A stretch of DNA of 64,000 nucleotides, taken from assembly GCA_951812285.1 (NCBI GenBank), contig OX638292.1, positions 1,159,008 through 1,223,007 on the forward strand, given 5' to 3'. The stretch's first letter is position 1, and each line of letters begins with the position of its first letter. The translations under genes and the position numbers were made by a program. This DNA is from an uncultured Dehalococcoidia bacterium (GTDB taxonomy: Bacteria; Chloroflexota; Dehalococcoidia; Lucifugimonadales; UBA1127). This document shows positions 1 to 8,694 of this stretch, one piece after another. The notes beneath the pieces were generated by a model. That model saw nothing but the letters and a program-made list of their open reading frames with translations, was not told where the DNA came from and searched no databases.

Positions 1-1410
1 CCGCCCGGCTTCATCAACTTCACCCTCTCGCCCGAGTGGCTGCAGCAACAGGTCGAGACGATCCTCGAGGCGGGCGACACCTTCGGCTCCACGGACACCG
101 GTGCGGGCAAGCGGGTGCAGGTAGAGTTCGTCAGCGTCAACCCAACGGGGCCCGTCCACGTCGGGCACGCTCGCGGAGCGGTCATCGGCAGCGTCCTCGC
201 GTCGAGCCTCGCCGCCGCAGGTTTCGAGGTCTCCCGTGAGTACTATCTCAACGACGCCGGCAGCCAGATCGACCTCTTCCACCAGTCGCTGTACGCCCGC
301 TACGCCCAGGCTCTTGGTAAGGACAAGGAGCTGCCCGCCGGAGGGTACCAGGGCGACTACATGACGGAGCTTGGCGCGGAACTTGCGCAGACCCACGGAG
401 ACGCCTTCCTGCAACAGCCCGAGGACGAGGGGGTCCGGGCAATTGGCGCGATCGGCATCGAGCGCATGATCGCTAACATCCGGGACGACCTCGCAGCCCT
501 CCGCGTCGAGTTCGACGTGTGGTTCAGCGAGCAGAGTCTCTTCGAGGGCTCGGACTACGACACGTCCATGCGGATGCTCCGCGAGGGCGGCCACGTGACG
601 GAGCGCGAAGGAGCGACGTGGTTCATCTCCACCGCACTCGGCGAGGACAAGGACAACGTCCTCATCCGTTCAAACGGCCTACCCACCTACTTTGCCTCGG
701 ACGCGGCCTACCACTTCAACAAGTTCATGGTGCGCGTCTTTGACCGCGTGACGGACATCTGGGGCGCAGACCACCAAGGGCATGTGAACCGCGTCAAGGC
801 TGTCGTGGGCGCCCTCGGCGTGGACCCGGACCGGCTCAACATCATCATTGGGCAGATGGTCGCGCTGAAACGCGGCGGCGAGTCGGTCCGCGCGTCCAAG
901 CGTACCGGCGACATCATCACCCTGCGCGAACTCGTGGACGAAGTTGGCCCGGACGCATGCCGCTACTTCTTCCTGTCGCGATCGGCCGAGGCCCAGATGG
1001 AGTTTGACCTGGAGCTTGCCACCAAGGAGTCCCAGGAAAACCCCGTCTACTATCTGCAGTACGCCCACGCCCGAATTGCCGGGATCCTTCGCAATGCGGG
1101 GGAGCAGGGGCTCGACTTTGCTGAGGGCGACGTGCACCTGCTCCGCGAGCCCGAGGAGCTGGCGCTGGTCCGCCAACTCCTTCTGCTGCCCGAGATCATC
1201 GAGACCATCGCTGAGACGATGGAGCCCCACCGCCTACCCCATTACACGCTGGAGCTTGCCACCGCCTTCCACTGGTTCTATGACCGCTGCCGCGTCATCT
1301 CTGACGACGAGGCCCTGACAAAGGCGCGGCTCAAGTTGGTGGAGGCCTCACGCATCGGTCTGGCGCGGTGCCTGTCGCTTATGGGCATGGCCGCGCCGGA
1401 ACAGATGTAG
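1..1410 (+). CDS. argS: Arginyl-tRNA synthetase, 5'-truncated by the window edge
   Basis: Charges tRNA-Arg with arginine in the cytoplasm. The reading frame is open from base 1, so the N-terminal additional domain is largely missing; 469 residues are visible. The class I signature appears as HVGH (visible residues 53-56) after NPTGP, and the KMSKS-like loop reads RASKRTGD (about 297-304). The C-terminal part has the DALR anticodon-binding character, with YYLQYAHARI as its landmark. An internal GTG at 115 is not a start, because conserved PGFINF sequence lies upstream in frame. The next gene begins 27 bases after the stop. Identity is firm; only the 5' end is unknown. Confidence 0.96.
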   Translation, partial: PPGFINFTLSPEWLQQQVETILEAGDTFGSTDTGAGKRVQVEFVSVNPTGPVHVGHARGAVIGSVLASSLAAAGFEVSREYYLNDAGSQIDLFHQSLYARYAQALGKDKELPAGGYQGDYMTELGAELAQTHGDAFLQQPEDEGVRAIGAIGIERMIANIRDDLAALRVEFDVWFSEQSLFEGSDYDTSMRMLREGGHVTEREGATWFISTALGEDKDNVLIRSNGLPTYFASDAAYHFNKFMVRVFDRVTDIWGADHQGHVNRVKAVVGALGVDPDRLNIIIGQMVALKRGGESVRASKRTGDIITLRELVDEVGPDACRYFFLSRSAEAQMEFDLELATKESQENPVYYLQYAHARIAGILRNAGEQGLDFAEGDVHLLREPEELALVRQLLLLPEIIETIAETMEPHRLPHYTLELATAFHWFYDRCRVISDDEALTKARLKLVEASRIGLARCLSLMGMAAPEQM

Positions 1411-1437
1411 CGCCATGCCATTCTGCCGAGCCACCGA

Positions 1438-1968
1438 ATGATCAGCCGTCAACCTCCGGAAGCGCCTCTGCGCGCCGGCCTGCTCAGCGGCGGCATCGCT
1501 GCGATTGCTGCGGCGCTCTTGTCACTGCCGCTGGAGTCTCCACACGACGGATTGCTGAACAGCGCCAGTGTCGTTGTCGCAGCGCTTGCCGCCGGCGCCG
1601 TTGCCGGGTTGGCCTGGAAGCGCATCCCCGAGGGCCAGTCCCGTACCCTTCGCTTTGTCGCTCTCATTGTGCTGGGCTTTGCACTCGTCGCGGGGGCGTC
1701 GGCGTTGGCGCAGACTCAACTGGAGCGATCAGTATCTTTCGGGCTGCCGATTGCTGCGCTGGCGGCGGTCATCATCGGCGGGGGTGTGCCGCTGCTAGCC
1801 GACAAGGGCCGGGCGCTGCCGTGGTGGCTGGCGCTGGCGGCGGTCGTGGTTGCGCTGGCCGTGGGCATCGCGCTGGCGGGTCAGGGCGACCAGGAGAGCG
1901 GGGAGCTGGAATTGCCGCCTCGCACTGCTGACTTTCAGGCCCACTGGAACGTTACCCTACACGGATAA
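1438..1968 (+). CDS. Hypothetical five-segment membrane protein
   Basis: A 176-residue protein of unknown function. Five hydrophobic stretches at about residues 12-30, 43-60, 72-91, 101-120 and 128-148 suggest an integral membrane protein with a short hydrophilic C-terminal tail. No catalytic motif is recognised. It follows argS by 27 bases and precedes a lipoprotein gene, so it may be co-transcribed with either. No strong ribosome-binding site precedes the ATG. It is considered real because the hydrophobic pattern is regular and the frame fills the gap between two sound genes on the same strand. Confidence 0.6.
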   Translation: MISRQPPEAPLRAGLLSGGIAAIAAALLSLPLESPHDGLLNSASVVVAALAAGAVAGLAWKRIPEGQSRTLRFVALIVLGFALVAGASALAQTQLERSVSFGLPIAALAAVIIGGGVPLLADKGRALPWWLALAAVVVALAVGIALAGQGDQESGELELPPRTADFQAHWNVTLHG

Positions 1969-2009
1969 CCATGCGGCCGGACCTCGGCCAGTACGCAAGA
2001 AAGGCCAGA

Positions 2010-2777
2010 ATGTCGATGTTCAACGCAGCCACAGGGCGAGTCCTAACGCTGGCACTGCTCTCGGCGCTTCTCCTTGTCGCTATCGCGGCATGTGGGGGTG
2101 AGTCTGAGGACGAGGCGACTACGGAGCCTGCGACCTCGACCTCGACCGAGCCTGCTGCTGAGCCGACAACAGCGGCGCAGCCCGCCGAGCAGCCCACCAC
2201 TGCGCCGGCACCCACGGCCGTGCCGACCGAGCCCGCACCGGAGCCGCGCCAGACGGGCGACGTGGACGGGATCACGTTCGTTGTCGGCGAGGGGTCTGAG
2301 GCTACGTTCACCGTTGGTGAGGTGCTCACCAGCTTGCCGCTGCCCATCGAGGCGGTCATGCGCACTGAGGACCTCTCGGGCGAGGTCCACCTGGACGGCC
2401 GCGAGTCCCGCGTGAACATCGACCTGCAGACCCTGTCCAGCGACCAGGAGTTCCGCGACCGCTGGTCACGCAACCGGCTATTCGGACAGCACCCAACCGG
2501 CACGTTCATTCTGCCCACTACCATTCCATTGCCGGAGGGCTTCACTGACGGAGACACTGTGGACACAGAGGTGACCGGGACGCTGGAGCTGCTGGGGCAG
2601 ACGTTCCCCGTCACCTTCGAGATTCAGGCGCGGGACGATGGTGACGTGATAGTCATCCTCGGCAAGACGACGTTCACGTGGGATGAGTTCAATATCGAGA
2701 AGCCGACGGCCCGGTCGGTGGTGTCGATCGAGGACGAGGTGCGGGTGAACGTGCTGATTAGCGCGCGGCCGGCGTAG
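2010..2777 (+). CDS. YceI-like domain lipoprotein
   Basis: A 255-residue secreted lipoprotein. The N-terminus has a hydrophobic signal (residues about 10-26) ending in a lipobox IAAC with Cys28. A Thr/Pro/Glu-rich linker of about 50 residues follows, then a C-terminal region with the layout of the YceI/lipocalin-like family, from about residue 78 to 253. YceI proteins bind isoprenoid or amphiphilic ligands in the periplasm; the ligand here is not known. An upstream in-frame ATG at 1971 would add 13 polar residues before the signal. The ATG at 2010 is preferred because a GAAAGG-like site precedes it and it gives a clean signal peptide. It is convergent with the carbonic-anhydrase-like gene. 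Confidence 0.75.
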   Translation: MSMFNAATGRVLTLALLSALLLVAIAACGGESEDEATTEPATSTSTEPAAEPTTAAQPAEQPTTAPAPTAVPTEPAPEPRQTGDVDGITFVVGEGSEATFTVGEVLTSLPLPIEAVMRTEDLSGEVHLDGRESRVNIDLQTLSSDQEFRDRWSRNRLFGQHPTGTFILPTTIPLPEGFTDGDTVDTEVTGTLELLGQTFPVTFEIQARDDGDVIVILGKTTFTWDEFNIEKPTARSVVSIEDEVRVNVLISARPA

Positions 2778-2788
2778 GCGCGGCGGGC

Positions 2789-3325
2789 CTAAGTCGCCTC
2801 GCCCTCATGGCCGAAGCCGCCTAGCTCCCGGTACTTTGCCCCGAGCGCAACGTAGTGGTCTGCGTTGCGCTTGAAGCGCTCAATGTGGCGGTCCGTGACC
2901 GTGCCCTTGACCTCCGCCGGCACGCCCGTCATGAAGGTGCGCGGCGGCACCTTTGCGTTCTCCCGCACGACCGCGCCTGACGCGATGATGGAGTACTCGC
3001 CAATCTCCGTCAGGCCGCCGTTGACGACCGCGCCATTGCCGATGACCACGCCGTCGCCCACCTTGTCGGCGTGGCAGAGCACGCGGTGCCCCATGACCAC
3101 GTTGTCGCCGATGACCGCGCCGCGGCCGTCCGTGTGGACGGTGCTGTTGTCCTGGATGCAGGTGTTCTCGCCTATCAGCACCTTGCCGACGTCGCCGCGG
3201 ATGACCGTGCCGGGCCACACGCTGCTGCCCGCGCCGATCTCCACGTCGCCGATGACGTAAGCGAACTCGCTGACGAAGGCCTCCGGGTGAATCTTGGGGG
3301 TGAACCCGTTCCATGAACGTATCAT
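2789..3325 (-). CDS. Gamma-carbonic anhydrase family protein (left-handed beta-helix)
   Basis: A 178-residue protein with repeated hexapeptide-like turns (IGD, IGAG, IGEN, IGDN, IGNG), as expected of a trimeric left-handed beta-helix. Three histidines match the family's zinc ligands: His64 (TVHTDG), His80 (VMGH) and His85 (LCHAD). Members interconvert CO2 and bicarbonate or act as acyltransferase-like or structural homologs (the YrdA/PaaY/CaiE group); the specific activity cannot be read from the sequence. Its stop lies 11 bases from that of the YceI-like gene on the opposite strand. The length is usual for the family. Confidence 0.88.
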   Translation of the reverse strand: MIRSWNGFTPKIHPEAFVSEFAYVIGDVEIGAGSSVWPGTVIRGDVGKVLIGENTCIQDNSTVHTDGRGAVIGDNVVMGHRVLCHADKVGDGVVIGNGAVVNGGLTEIGEYSIIASGAVVRENAKVPPRTFMTGVPAEVKGTVTDRHIERFKRNADHYVALGAKYRELGGFGHEGEAT

Positions 3326-3380
3326 CTGTCGTCGTACTCCCTGGTCAGGATGCGTGGGCCGCTGCCCGTCGGGTCGAGGG

Positions 3381-3932
3381 CTACTTCAGCCACGGCAGGA
3401 ACTTCCGCCACTCATCGAGGATGGTGCGGCGATGGAACATGGCGTAGGGATTCGGCTTTGGGGCTCGGGGTTCGGTCAGGAGGTTCATTCGGGCTTCGCG
3501 GGGGGTGTTGCCGGCCTTCCGGTGGTTGCAGGGGATGCAGGCGCTGGTGACGTTTTCCCATGTGTGGGGGCCGTTTCTGTGGCGGGGCATTACGTGGTCG
3601 ATGGTGAGGTCCTTGGTCTGCTTGCCGCAGTACTGACAGGTGTAGCCGTCTCTCAAGAACACCTCCTGTCTGGAGAGGCGTCTTTGCTGCACCGGTCTCT
3701 TGACCATGTAGATGAGGCGGATGACGGAGGGGATGTCGACTTCCTGCTGCGTCGTGTGGATGACGCCGCGGCCGTTCTCCAGCATTTCCGCTTTGCCCCG
3801 GCCAAGGAGCACCACCGCACGGCGAACGTTGCAGACGTTCAGGGCCTCGTAGTTCTGGTTGAGCAGCAGTACCGGCAGCTCAAGGGCGCCCACTTGCGGC
3901 CTCCCTACTGGTATGGCTCCTGACAGCGACAT
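3381..3932 (-). CDS. HNH endonuclease family protein
   Basis: A 183-residue protein of the bacterial HNH nuclease family that has a conserved N-terminal region (LPVLLLNQNYEALNVCNVRR). The C-terminal nuclease core has two zinc-binding pairs, Cys99/Cys102 (CQYC) and Cys132/Cys135 (CIPC), around the metal-binding DH at 112-113, Asn127 and His137. The frame stays open upstream to 4091, inside the phosphohexomutase gene, but that extension is Arg-rich and lacks family similarity. The ATG at 3932, 42 bases after the upstream gene's stop, gives the normal N-terminus. The biological substrate of this widespread family is not established. Confidence 0.85.
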   Translation of the reverse strand: MSLSGAIPVGRPQVGALELPVLLLNQNYEALNVCNVRRAVVLLGRGKAEMLENGRGVIHTTQQEVDIPSVIRLIYMVKRPVQQRRLSRQEVFLRDGYTCQYCGKQTKDLTIDHVMPRHRNGPHTWENVTSACIPCNHRKAGNTPREARMNLLTEPRAPKPNPYAMFHRRTILDEWRKFLPWLK

Positions 3933-3973
3933 AGTAGCAGAACTAGCTACTGCAACCCAACCCCTCAGTCCGG

Positions 3974-5410
3974 CTACACCCCCGTCAGCGCGCGCGTGGC
4001 GTCGAGGAGCTCTCGGACGCGGTCTGTCGACGGGGCTTCCGCGTAGATGCGGATGAGCGGCTCCGTGCCGGAGAACCGAACGACTGCCCACTCGCCGCCC
4101 TCCATGCGGTAGCGGATGCCGTCGACGGCGTCTATGCCGACGACGGGCGTGCCCGCGAGCTCGGAGGGGGGCGATTCATGCAGGCGGCTCTCGACGGCGG
4201 CGCGCGCCGAGCCATCGAAGACGACGTCCAGACGGTCGTAGTGGTGCGGGCCCACGAGGTCGTAGATCTCTTCTATGACGGCCGAGAGGGTCTTGCCCTT
4301 TCGCGCCACCAGGTCCAGCAGGAAGAGGGCGCTGAGGACGCCGTCGCGCTCCGGGATGTGGCCGCGAAAGCCGAACCCGCCGCTCTCCTCTCCGCCGATG
4401 AGGGCGTCGGTCTCCAGCATGAGGGGGGCGATGTACTTGAAGCCGACGGAGGTCTCGTGCACGGGCACGCCGTAGCGTTCGCCCAGCCGCAGCACCATGT
4501 TGCTGGTGGTGAGGGACTTCACCAGCGGGCCGCGGAAGCCTCGCACTTCGAGGAGGTAGTAGGAGAGCAGCGTGAACACCTGCAGGGCGGTGATGTACTC
4601 GCCCGAGCCGTCGATCGCGCCGACGCGGTCAGCGTCTCCGTCCATCGCAACGCCGACGAGGGCGCTGGAGTTGCGGACTGCGTCGCGGAGGGGGTCGAGG
4701 TTGCGCTCGATGGGCTCCGGGTTGTGCATGCCGGGGAAGGCGGGGTTGATGTCGCCACGGACCTCGGTGAGGGTGGTTGCGCCGCCGGAGAGGAGGGCGC
4801 TGAGGTAGCCCGCGCCCGCGCCGTGCATCGCATCGACGGCAACGTGGCAGCCGACGGCGCGAAGGGCGTCGAGGTCGACGAGCCGGGCGACGTGGGCGAT
4901 GTACTCTGGCGCGGGGTCAATGTCCGTGACCAGGCCGGCGTCCTTTGCGGCCTGCAGCGGGATGCTGCGGACCTCGCCGGCGTCCTGGACGCGCTGGATC
5001 TCGGCCTCGAGGGCCGAGAGCACCTCAGGCGGGGGGCTTCCTCCAGAGCTGCCGCGGTACTTGAAGCCGTTCCAGATGGCCGGGTTGTGGCTTGCGGTGA
5101 TCATGACGCCGCCCGCTGCCCCATAGTGCACGAGGTTGTAGCCGACGACGGGCGTCGGCGCGGGGGCGGTGCAACGGAACACGCGCAGGCCGTTGCCAGC
5201 GAGCACCTCGACGACGGCGTCGGCGAACTCCGCGGACTGGAAGCGGGTGTCGTAGCCGACGATGATGGGCTCACCACTGAGCCCCTGCTGCGCGTGGTAG
5301 TCGGCGACGCCCTGGGCGCAGAAGCGGACGTTCTGGAAGGTGAACTCCTCGGCGATGATGGCGCGCCAGCCGTCTGTGCCGAACCTCAAGCGGACGTTGG
5401 TAGGGGGCAT
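3974..5410 (-). CDS. Phosphoglucomutase/phosphomannomutase (alpha-D-phosphohexomutase)
   Basis: A 478-residue cytoplasmic enzyme that moves phosphate between C1 and C6 of hexose phosphates, supplying sugar-1-phosphates for polysaccharide or glycogen metabolism. All four family loops are present: the phosphoserine loop GVMITASHNP (Ser107), the metal loop DGDADR (257-262), the sugar-specificity loop GGEESGG (339-345) and the phosphate-binding loop RFSGTEPLIRIY (445-456). GEESGG is common in phosphoglucomutases and also occurs in phosphomannomutases, so the preferred sugar is left open. It is followed on the same strand by the HNH gene and preceded by a long non-coding region. Confidence 0.93.
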   Translation of the reverse strand: MPPTNVRLRFGTDGWRAIIAEEFTFQNVRFCAQGVADYHAQQGLSGEPIIVGYDTRFQSAEFADAVVEVLAGNGLRVFRCTAPAPTPVVGYNLVHYGAAGGVMITASHNPAIWNGFKYRGSSGGSPPPEVLSALEAEIQRVQDAGEVRSIPLQAAKDAGLVTDIDPAPEYIAHVARLVDLDALRAVGCHVAVDAMHGAGAGYLSALLSGGATTLTEVRGDINPAFPGMHNPEPIERNLDPLRDAVRNSSALVGVAMDGDADRVGAIDGSGEYITALQVFTLLSYYLLEVRGFRGPLVKSLTTSNMVLRLGERYGVPVHETSVGFKYIAPLMLETDALIGGEESGGFGFRGHIPERDGVLSALFLLDLVARKGKTLSAVIEEIYDLVGPHHYDRLDVVFDGSARAAVESRLHESPPSELAGTPVVGIDAVDGIRYRMEGGEWAVVRFSGTEPLIRIYAEAPSTDRVRELLDATRALTGV

Positions 5411-5840
5411 GCATCTCCTCCGGGCAATCTGTGGGTGCTATCGGGCTGCCGGGTGGGACAGCGTCACAAGGATGGTAGTGCATCCGGCGGGGTTGCGCCA
5501 AGGCCAGGGATGTTGACGGGAGTGACGACGGCGGACACCTGCGATTCGATTCGATTCGAGTCGCTCCATGTGAAGTTCTGCAGAATGAGTCCCTACGAAA
5601 CTGCCCTCTACAGATACGACTCGATTGAACACGCTCAGGGGGTGTCGAGCCTTTACGAGCCGCCTACGAGTTACAAAAGACTGCGTTTTGGTGCAGTTTT
5701 GTGTTGCTCTTTCGGTACTCGGGGTGGTTGCGCGCCCGCTGTTCTCGTGGTGGTTGCGCTTGGATGCGTATGTCATGGACTGAGGGTAGCGGGGGCGTCG
5801 GGTCTTGCGCGAGGAGGTTGTGTCAGGGTGGGCGGACGCG

Positions 5841-5879
5841 GGGACGGCCCCCCGCGTCCGCCCCTGCCCTGGGTTCCCG
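5841..5879. repeat. Direct repeat copy A, 39 bases
   Basis: This 39-base GC-rich block recurs without change at 5996-6034. The similarity reaches further in both directions, with a shared TTGTGTCAGG upstream and GGGAACGACGG downstream, so the true unit is about 150 bases and imperfect. A recent local duplication of a palindromic intergenic element is the simplest reading. Confidence 0.85.
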
Positions 5880-5995
5880 CCCCCGTATCGGGGTACGGGG
5901 CAAGCTTCGCGGGAACGACGGGGGGGGTGAGCGCTTGCGTGGGGAGAGGGTGATGGGGGATGCGGCTTTCGCGCGAGGGGGTTGTGTCAGGATGG

Positions 5996-6034
5996 GGGAC
6001 GGCCCCCCGCGTCCGCCCCTGCCCTGGGTTCCCG
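5996..6034. repeat. Direct repeat copy B, 39 bases, ending in a hairpin
   Basis: Identical to the block at 5841-5879. Its right end runs into a perfect hairpin, GTTCCCGT/ACGGGAAC with a TTTC loop (about 6028-6047), of the same general design as the hairpins at 6113-6140, 14738-14765 and 48454-48483. Confidence 0.85.
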
Positions 6035-6112
6035 TTTTCACGGGAACGACGGTGGGGGGGAGCGGCTGCGGCGAAGGGGGTTGGTGGAGAGGGCGCCCCC
6101 TCCGCCCTGCGC

Positions 6113-6140
6113 CTGGATACCGGCTTTCGCCGGTATGGAG
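6113..6140. repeat. Dispersed palindromic repeat, copy 1
   Basis: A 28-base element built on the hairpin ATACCGGC-TTTC-GCCGGTAT. An identical 28-base copy lies at 14738-14765, more than 8 kb away in another intergenic space. Its small size, intergenic placement and palindrome resemble REP-like elements. Confidence 0.85.
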
Positions 6141-6168
6141 GCGGTGGGGGTTAGGGAGGGACGAGAGG

Positions 6169-6204
6169 AGAGCCCAGTCCGTCTGAGGGGGCGGACTGGG
6201 CTCT
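6169..6204. terminator. Strong hairpin downstream of metK
   Basis: A perfect 13-base-pair stem (AGAGCCCAGTCCG with its complement) and a 10-base loop lie 23 bases beyond the metK stop. On the plus strand a short T-rich run follows; on the minus strand the run after the hairpin is pyrimidine-rich but not a pure T-tract. It most likely ends the metK operon, with imperfect intrinsic-terminator features on that strand. Confidence 0.7.
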
Positions 6205-6226
6205 CTGTTTTGCGGTTAGGTGTGGG

Positions 6227-7447
6227 TTAGATGCCGGCGTCTGCGCGGAGGTCGGCGGCTTTGTTGGTGCGCTCCCAGGGGAGGTCTACGTCGTCGCGGC
6301 CGAAGTGGCCGTAGGAGGCGGTCTGCGCGTAGATGGGGGCGCGGAGGCCGAGCTGGGTGATGATGGCGCCGGGGCGCAGGTCAAAGTGCCTGTTCACCAA
6401 CTCGGAGATCTTCTCGTTGGGGATGACGCCCGTGCCAAAGGTCTCGACGGAGACGTTGATGGGCTCCGACATGCCGATGGCGTAGGACACCTGGACCTCG
6501 CAACGGTCGGCGAGGCCCGCGGCGACGACGTTCTTGGCCACCCAGCGGGCCGCGTAGGCCGCGGAGCGGTCGACCTTCGTCGGGTCCTTGCCGGAGAAAG
6601 CGCCGCCGCCGTGGCGGGCCACGCTGCCGTAGGTGTCGACAAGGATCTTCCGGCCCGTGAGGCCGGCGTCGCCGTGGGGGCCACCGGTCACGAACCGCCC
6701 GGACGGGTTCACGATGATGCGGGTCTCGCCGTCAATGAGGCTGGAGGGCACCACGGGGTCGATGACGTGCTCGCGGACGTCCGCAGCAATCTGTTCCTGG
6801 GACACGTCAGCGTCGTGCTGGGTGCTGACCACGAGGGTGTGAATGCGCTTCGGCTTGCCGTACTCGTACTCCACGGTGACCTGGCTCTTGCCGTCGGGCC
6901 TGAGCCAATCGAGGATGCCCTCTCGACGGGTGACGGCGAGGCGGCGCGTCAGGTGGTGGGCAAGGGATAGGGTCAGGGGCATGAGCTCGGTGGTCTCGTT
7001 GCAGGCAAAGCCCACCATCATGCCCTGGTCGCCGGCGCCCAACACCTCGACCTCGGACTTCTCCTCCTCGGTGTCCCGGTGCTCGAGGGCCCGGCTGACG
7101 CCCTGGTTGATGTCCGGGGACTGGGCGTGCAGGCGCACCTGAACCTCACAGGAGCGGTAATCGATGCCGGTCTCGGCGCTGTCATAGCCGATGCGCTTCA
7201 GGGTGTCCCGCACCACCTGCTCGTAGTCGACGTTGGCCGTCGTGGTGATCTCGCCGATGACGGCGACGAAGTCGGTGCCGGTGGCGGTCTCGCAAGCCAC
7301 GCGGGCCTGCGGGTCCTGCGCGTAGATGGCGTCGAGAATGCTGTCGCTGACCTGGTCGCACACCTTGTCCGGGTGGCCTTCGGTCACGGACTCGGAGGTG
7401 TACAGGTAGCTTGGGGACATCGCAAAGGTGTTGCCTTGGGTTGTCAT
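6227..7447 (-). CDS. metK: S-adenosylmethionine synthetase
   Basis: Makes SAM from methionine and ATP in the cytoplasm. At 406 residues it has the family length and signatures: SVTEGHPDK near the N-terminus with catalytic His25, the P-loop-like GAGDQGMM (137-144) and the glycine-rich [16 protein letters not shown] (280-295). The first nine residues precede a second possible start ([11 protein letters not shown]), but AAGGAGCGGGC supports the ATG at 7447. It is the last gene of a run transcribed from behind a SAM-I riboswitch, with 47 bases between it and the preceding stop, so its expression is probably tuned by its own product. Confidence 0.97.
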   Translation of the reverse strand: MTTQGNTFAMSPSYLYTSESVTEGHPDKVCDQVSDSILDAIYAQDPQARVACETATGTDFVAVIGEITTTANVDYEQVVRDTLKRIGYDSAETGIDYRSCEVQVRLHAQSPDINQGVSRALEHRDTEEEKSEVEVLGAGDQGMMVGFACNETTELMPLTLSLAHHLTRRLAVTRREGILDWLRPDGKSQVTVEYEYGKPKRIHTLVVSTQHDADVSQEQIAADVREHVIDPVVPSSLIDGETRIIVNPSGRFVTGGPHGDAGLTGRKILVDTYGSVARHGGGAFSGKDPTKVDRSAAYAARWVAKNVVAAGLADRCEVQVSYAIGMSEPINVSVETFGTGVIPNEKISELVNRHFDLRPGAIITQLGLRAPIYAQTASYGHFGRDDVDLPWERTNKAADLRADAGI

Positions 7448-7494
7448 GCCCGCTCCTTGAGTAAAGTTGAAACTCTTCCTGGCACTTCGCGCGG

Positions 7495-8259
7495 CTAGCT
7501 CTCCGCAGCGGGAGTCGATCGCCGGCGCCGCGTGGGGGCAGCCGGGGCCGCCTCGCCTTCCGCGGGGGCTGCCTCTGCCGCCGGGGCCGCAGCCCGTGTG
7601 CTACGCCGCCGTGTGGGGGCAGCCGGAGCCGCCTCGGCTTCCGCCGCGGGCGCCTCAGCCGGGGGCTCAGCGGGGGCAGCCGCAGCCGCCCGCGTCGAAC
7701 GACGCCGCGTTGGAGCCGGGGCCGGGGCCTCCGCCTCAACGGCGGGAGCGGCCTCAGCTGCCGGGGCCGCCTCCTCTGCGTGGGCAGCCTCAGCAACCGG
7801 CTCTGCAACTGGCTCTGCAACCGGCTCCGCATTCGGCTCCGCAACCGGCGCTTCTTCCGCTGCTGCCGGCGCTTCCGCTACGGGGGCTTCCTCGGCAGCG
7901 GGGGCGGCGGCCTCGACAGGCTCGGGCTCCGGGGCCTCGGCCGGTCGCGCCGCGGGTCGAGCGGACGTGCGACGCGGCGCGGCGGCAGCTCGCCGCTGGG
8001 CGGTCGACGGGCCGCTGGAGACCGGCGCAACCGCGGCCGCCACGGCTTGGGCCAGTGTCGGCGAGAGGGTCACGCCCTCGGTCTCGCTGAGGTAGTTGAC
8101 CGTGCGCAGGACGCCGTTGCCGGCGGGGCCTGCCAGCCGGTCGAGCTGGTCGATGGTGATGTCGCCCTTGATCAGCCGGCGCGCGAGGTGGCGGCGGTCC
8201 TGCTGCTTCTTCCTGGCGCTGCGGTGCTTGAGGGCTGAAACCCTGCTCTTCTTGTACAT
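7495..8259 (-). CDS. Hypothetical protein: basic N-terminus and Ala/Pro/Glu-rich tail with RRRST repeats
   Basis: A 254-residue protein in two parts. Residues 1-75 are strongly basic at the start ([18 protein letters not shown]), predicted helical, and look like a compact nucleic-acid-binding segment. Residues from about 90 to the end are low complexity: Ala, Pro and Glu dominate, and three copies of APTRRRST (the last with an extra Arg) are spaced along the C-terminus. The design recalls bacterial histone-H1-like or ribosome-associated tails, but no family is recognised. A GGGAGACG site precedes the ATG. It lies between rhodanese and metK in the riboswitch operon; a link to methionine metabolism is only positional. 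Confidence 0.65.
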   Translation of the reverse strand: MYKKSRVSALKHRSARKKQQDRRHLARRLIKGDITIDQLDRLAGPAGNGVLRTVNYLSETEGVTLSPTLAQAVAAAVAPVSSGPSTAQRRAAAAPRRTSARPAARPAEAPEPEPVEAAAPAAEEAPVAEAPAAAEEAPVAEPNAEPVAEPVAEPVAEAAHAEEAAPAAEAAPAVEAEAPAPAPTRRRSTRAAAAAPAEPPAEAPAAEAEAAPAAPTRRRSTRAAAPAAEAAPAEGEAAPAAPTRRRRSTPAAES

Positions 8260-8290
8260 CGTCTCCCTTTCGATTCCGACTTGTGGCTCT

Positions 8291-8647
8291 TTACGGCTCG
8301 TCGCCGTAGCTGGTGGGGTAATCGCGATTGACCCAGCCGGGGGTACCGTCCTCTATGTTGTACAGCTTCTCCGGATCAAAGCCCATTGCCGCCGACATCT
8401 CGCACGCGAGGGCGCTCCGCTGGCCCATGGCGCAGATGAAGAGGAGGGTCTTGTCCTTGGGAAGCTCATCAAAGCGGGCGAGCACCTGATCGACGGGCAC
8501 CCAGAGGGCGTCCTTGACGTGCCCGGCGGCATACTCGTCGGGGTTGCGCACATCGACTACGGCGACGTTGGGGTCGCTGTCGACCATCTCCTTGGCTTCC
8601 TCGGCGTTGATCCGGTAGAAGGGCTCGCCCGGGTTCTTCCTTGCCAT
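8291..8647 (-). CDS. Single-domain rhodanese-like sulfurtransferase
   Basis: A 118-residue single rhodanese domain with VVDVRNPDEYAAGHV and the active-site loop CAMGQRS around Cys72, followed by the usual GW-V--YPTS-type end. Members pass sulfane sulfur between donors and acceptors. Two ATGs lie six bases apart; the second is chosen because GGAGG sits 6 bases before it and would directly abut the first. It lies between mtnP and the basic-protein gene in the SAM-riboswitch operon, which suggests a role connected with sulfur handling in methionine salvage. The donor and acceptor are unknown. Confidence 0.9.
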   Translation of the reverse strand: MARKNPGEPFYRINAEEAKEMVDSDPNVAVVDVRNPDEYAAGHVKDALWVPVDQVLARFDELPKDKTLLFICAMGQRSALACEMSAAMGFDPEKLYNIEDGTPGWVNRDYPTSYGDEP

Positions 8648-8694
8648 TGTCATCCTCCATCAGGGTCGTTGACTTCAGCCTTGCTCCATTGACG

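Larger units (their letters stand above)
5411..6226. other. Non-coding interval with palindromic repeats
   Basis: About 800 bases between two minus-strand genes with no convincing gene. Open frames here are short, Gly/Arg/Pro-rich and overlap one another on all frames. From about 5800 rightwards it consists of GC-rich repeated blocks and hairpins, listed separately. Near 5673-5702 an imperfect inverted repeat (ACAAAA, bulge, CTGC and its complement) could form a small hairpin. The start of the interval should carry the promoter of the phosphohexomutase gene, but I could not pick a clear -35/-10 pair. Confidence 0.7.

Noticed and set aside
4178..5953. Plus-strand frame of 591 codons opposite the phosphohexomutase gene
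   Set aside because: It is antisense to a gene with all catalytic motifs and is Gly/Val/Arg-rich, as expected of a GC-driven shadow frame.
7467..8095. Plus-strand Ala/Gly-rich frames opposite the basic protein gene
   Set aside because: They arise from the low-complexity GC-rich repeats on the other strand and have no start signals.
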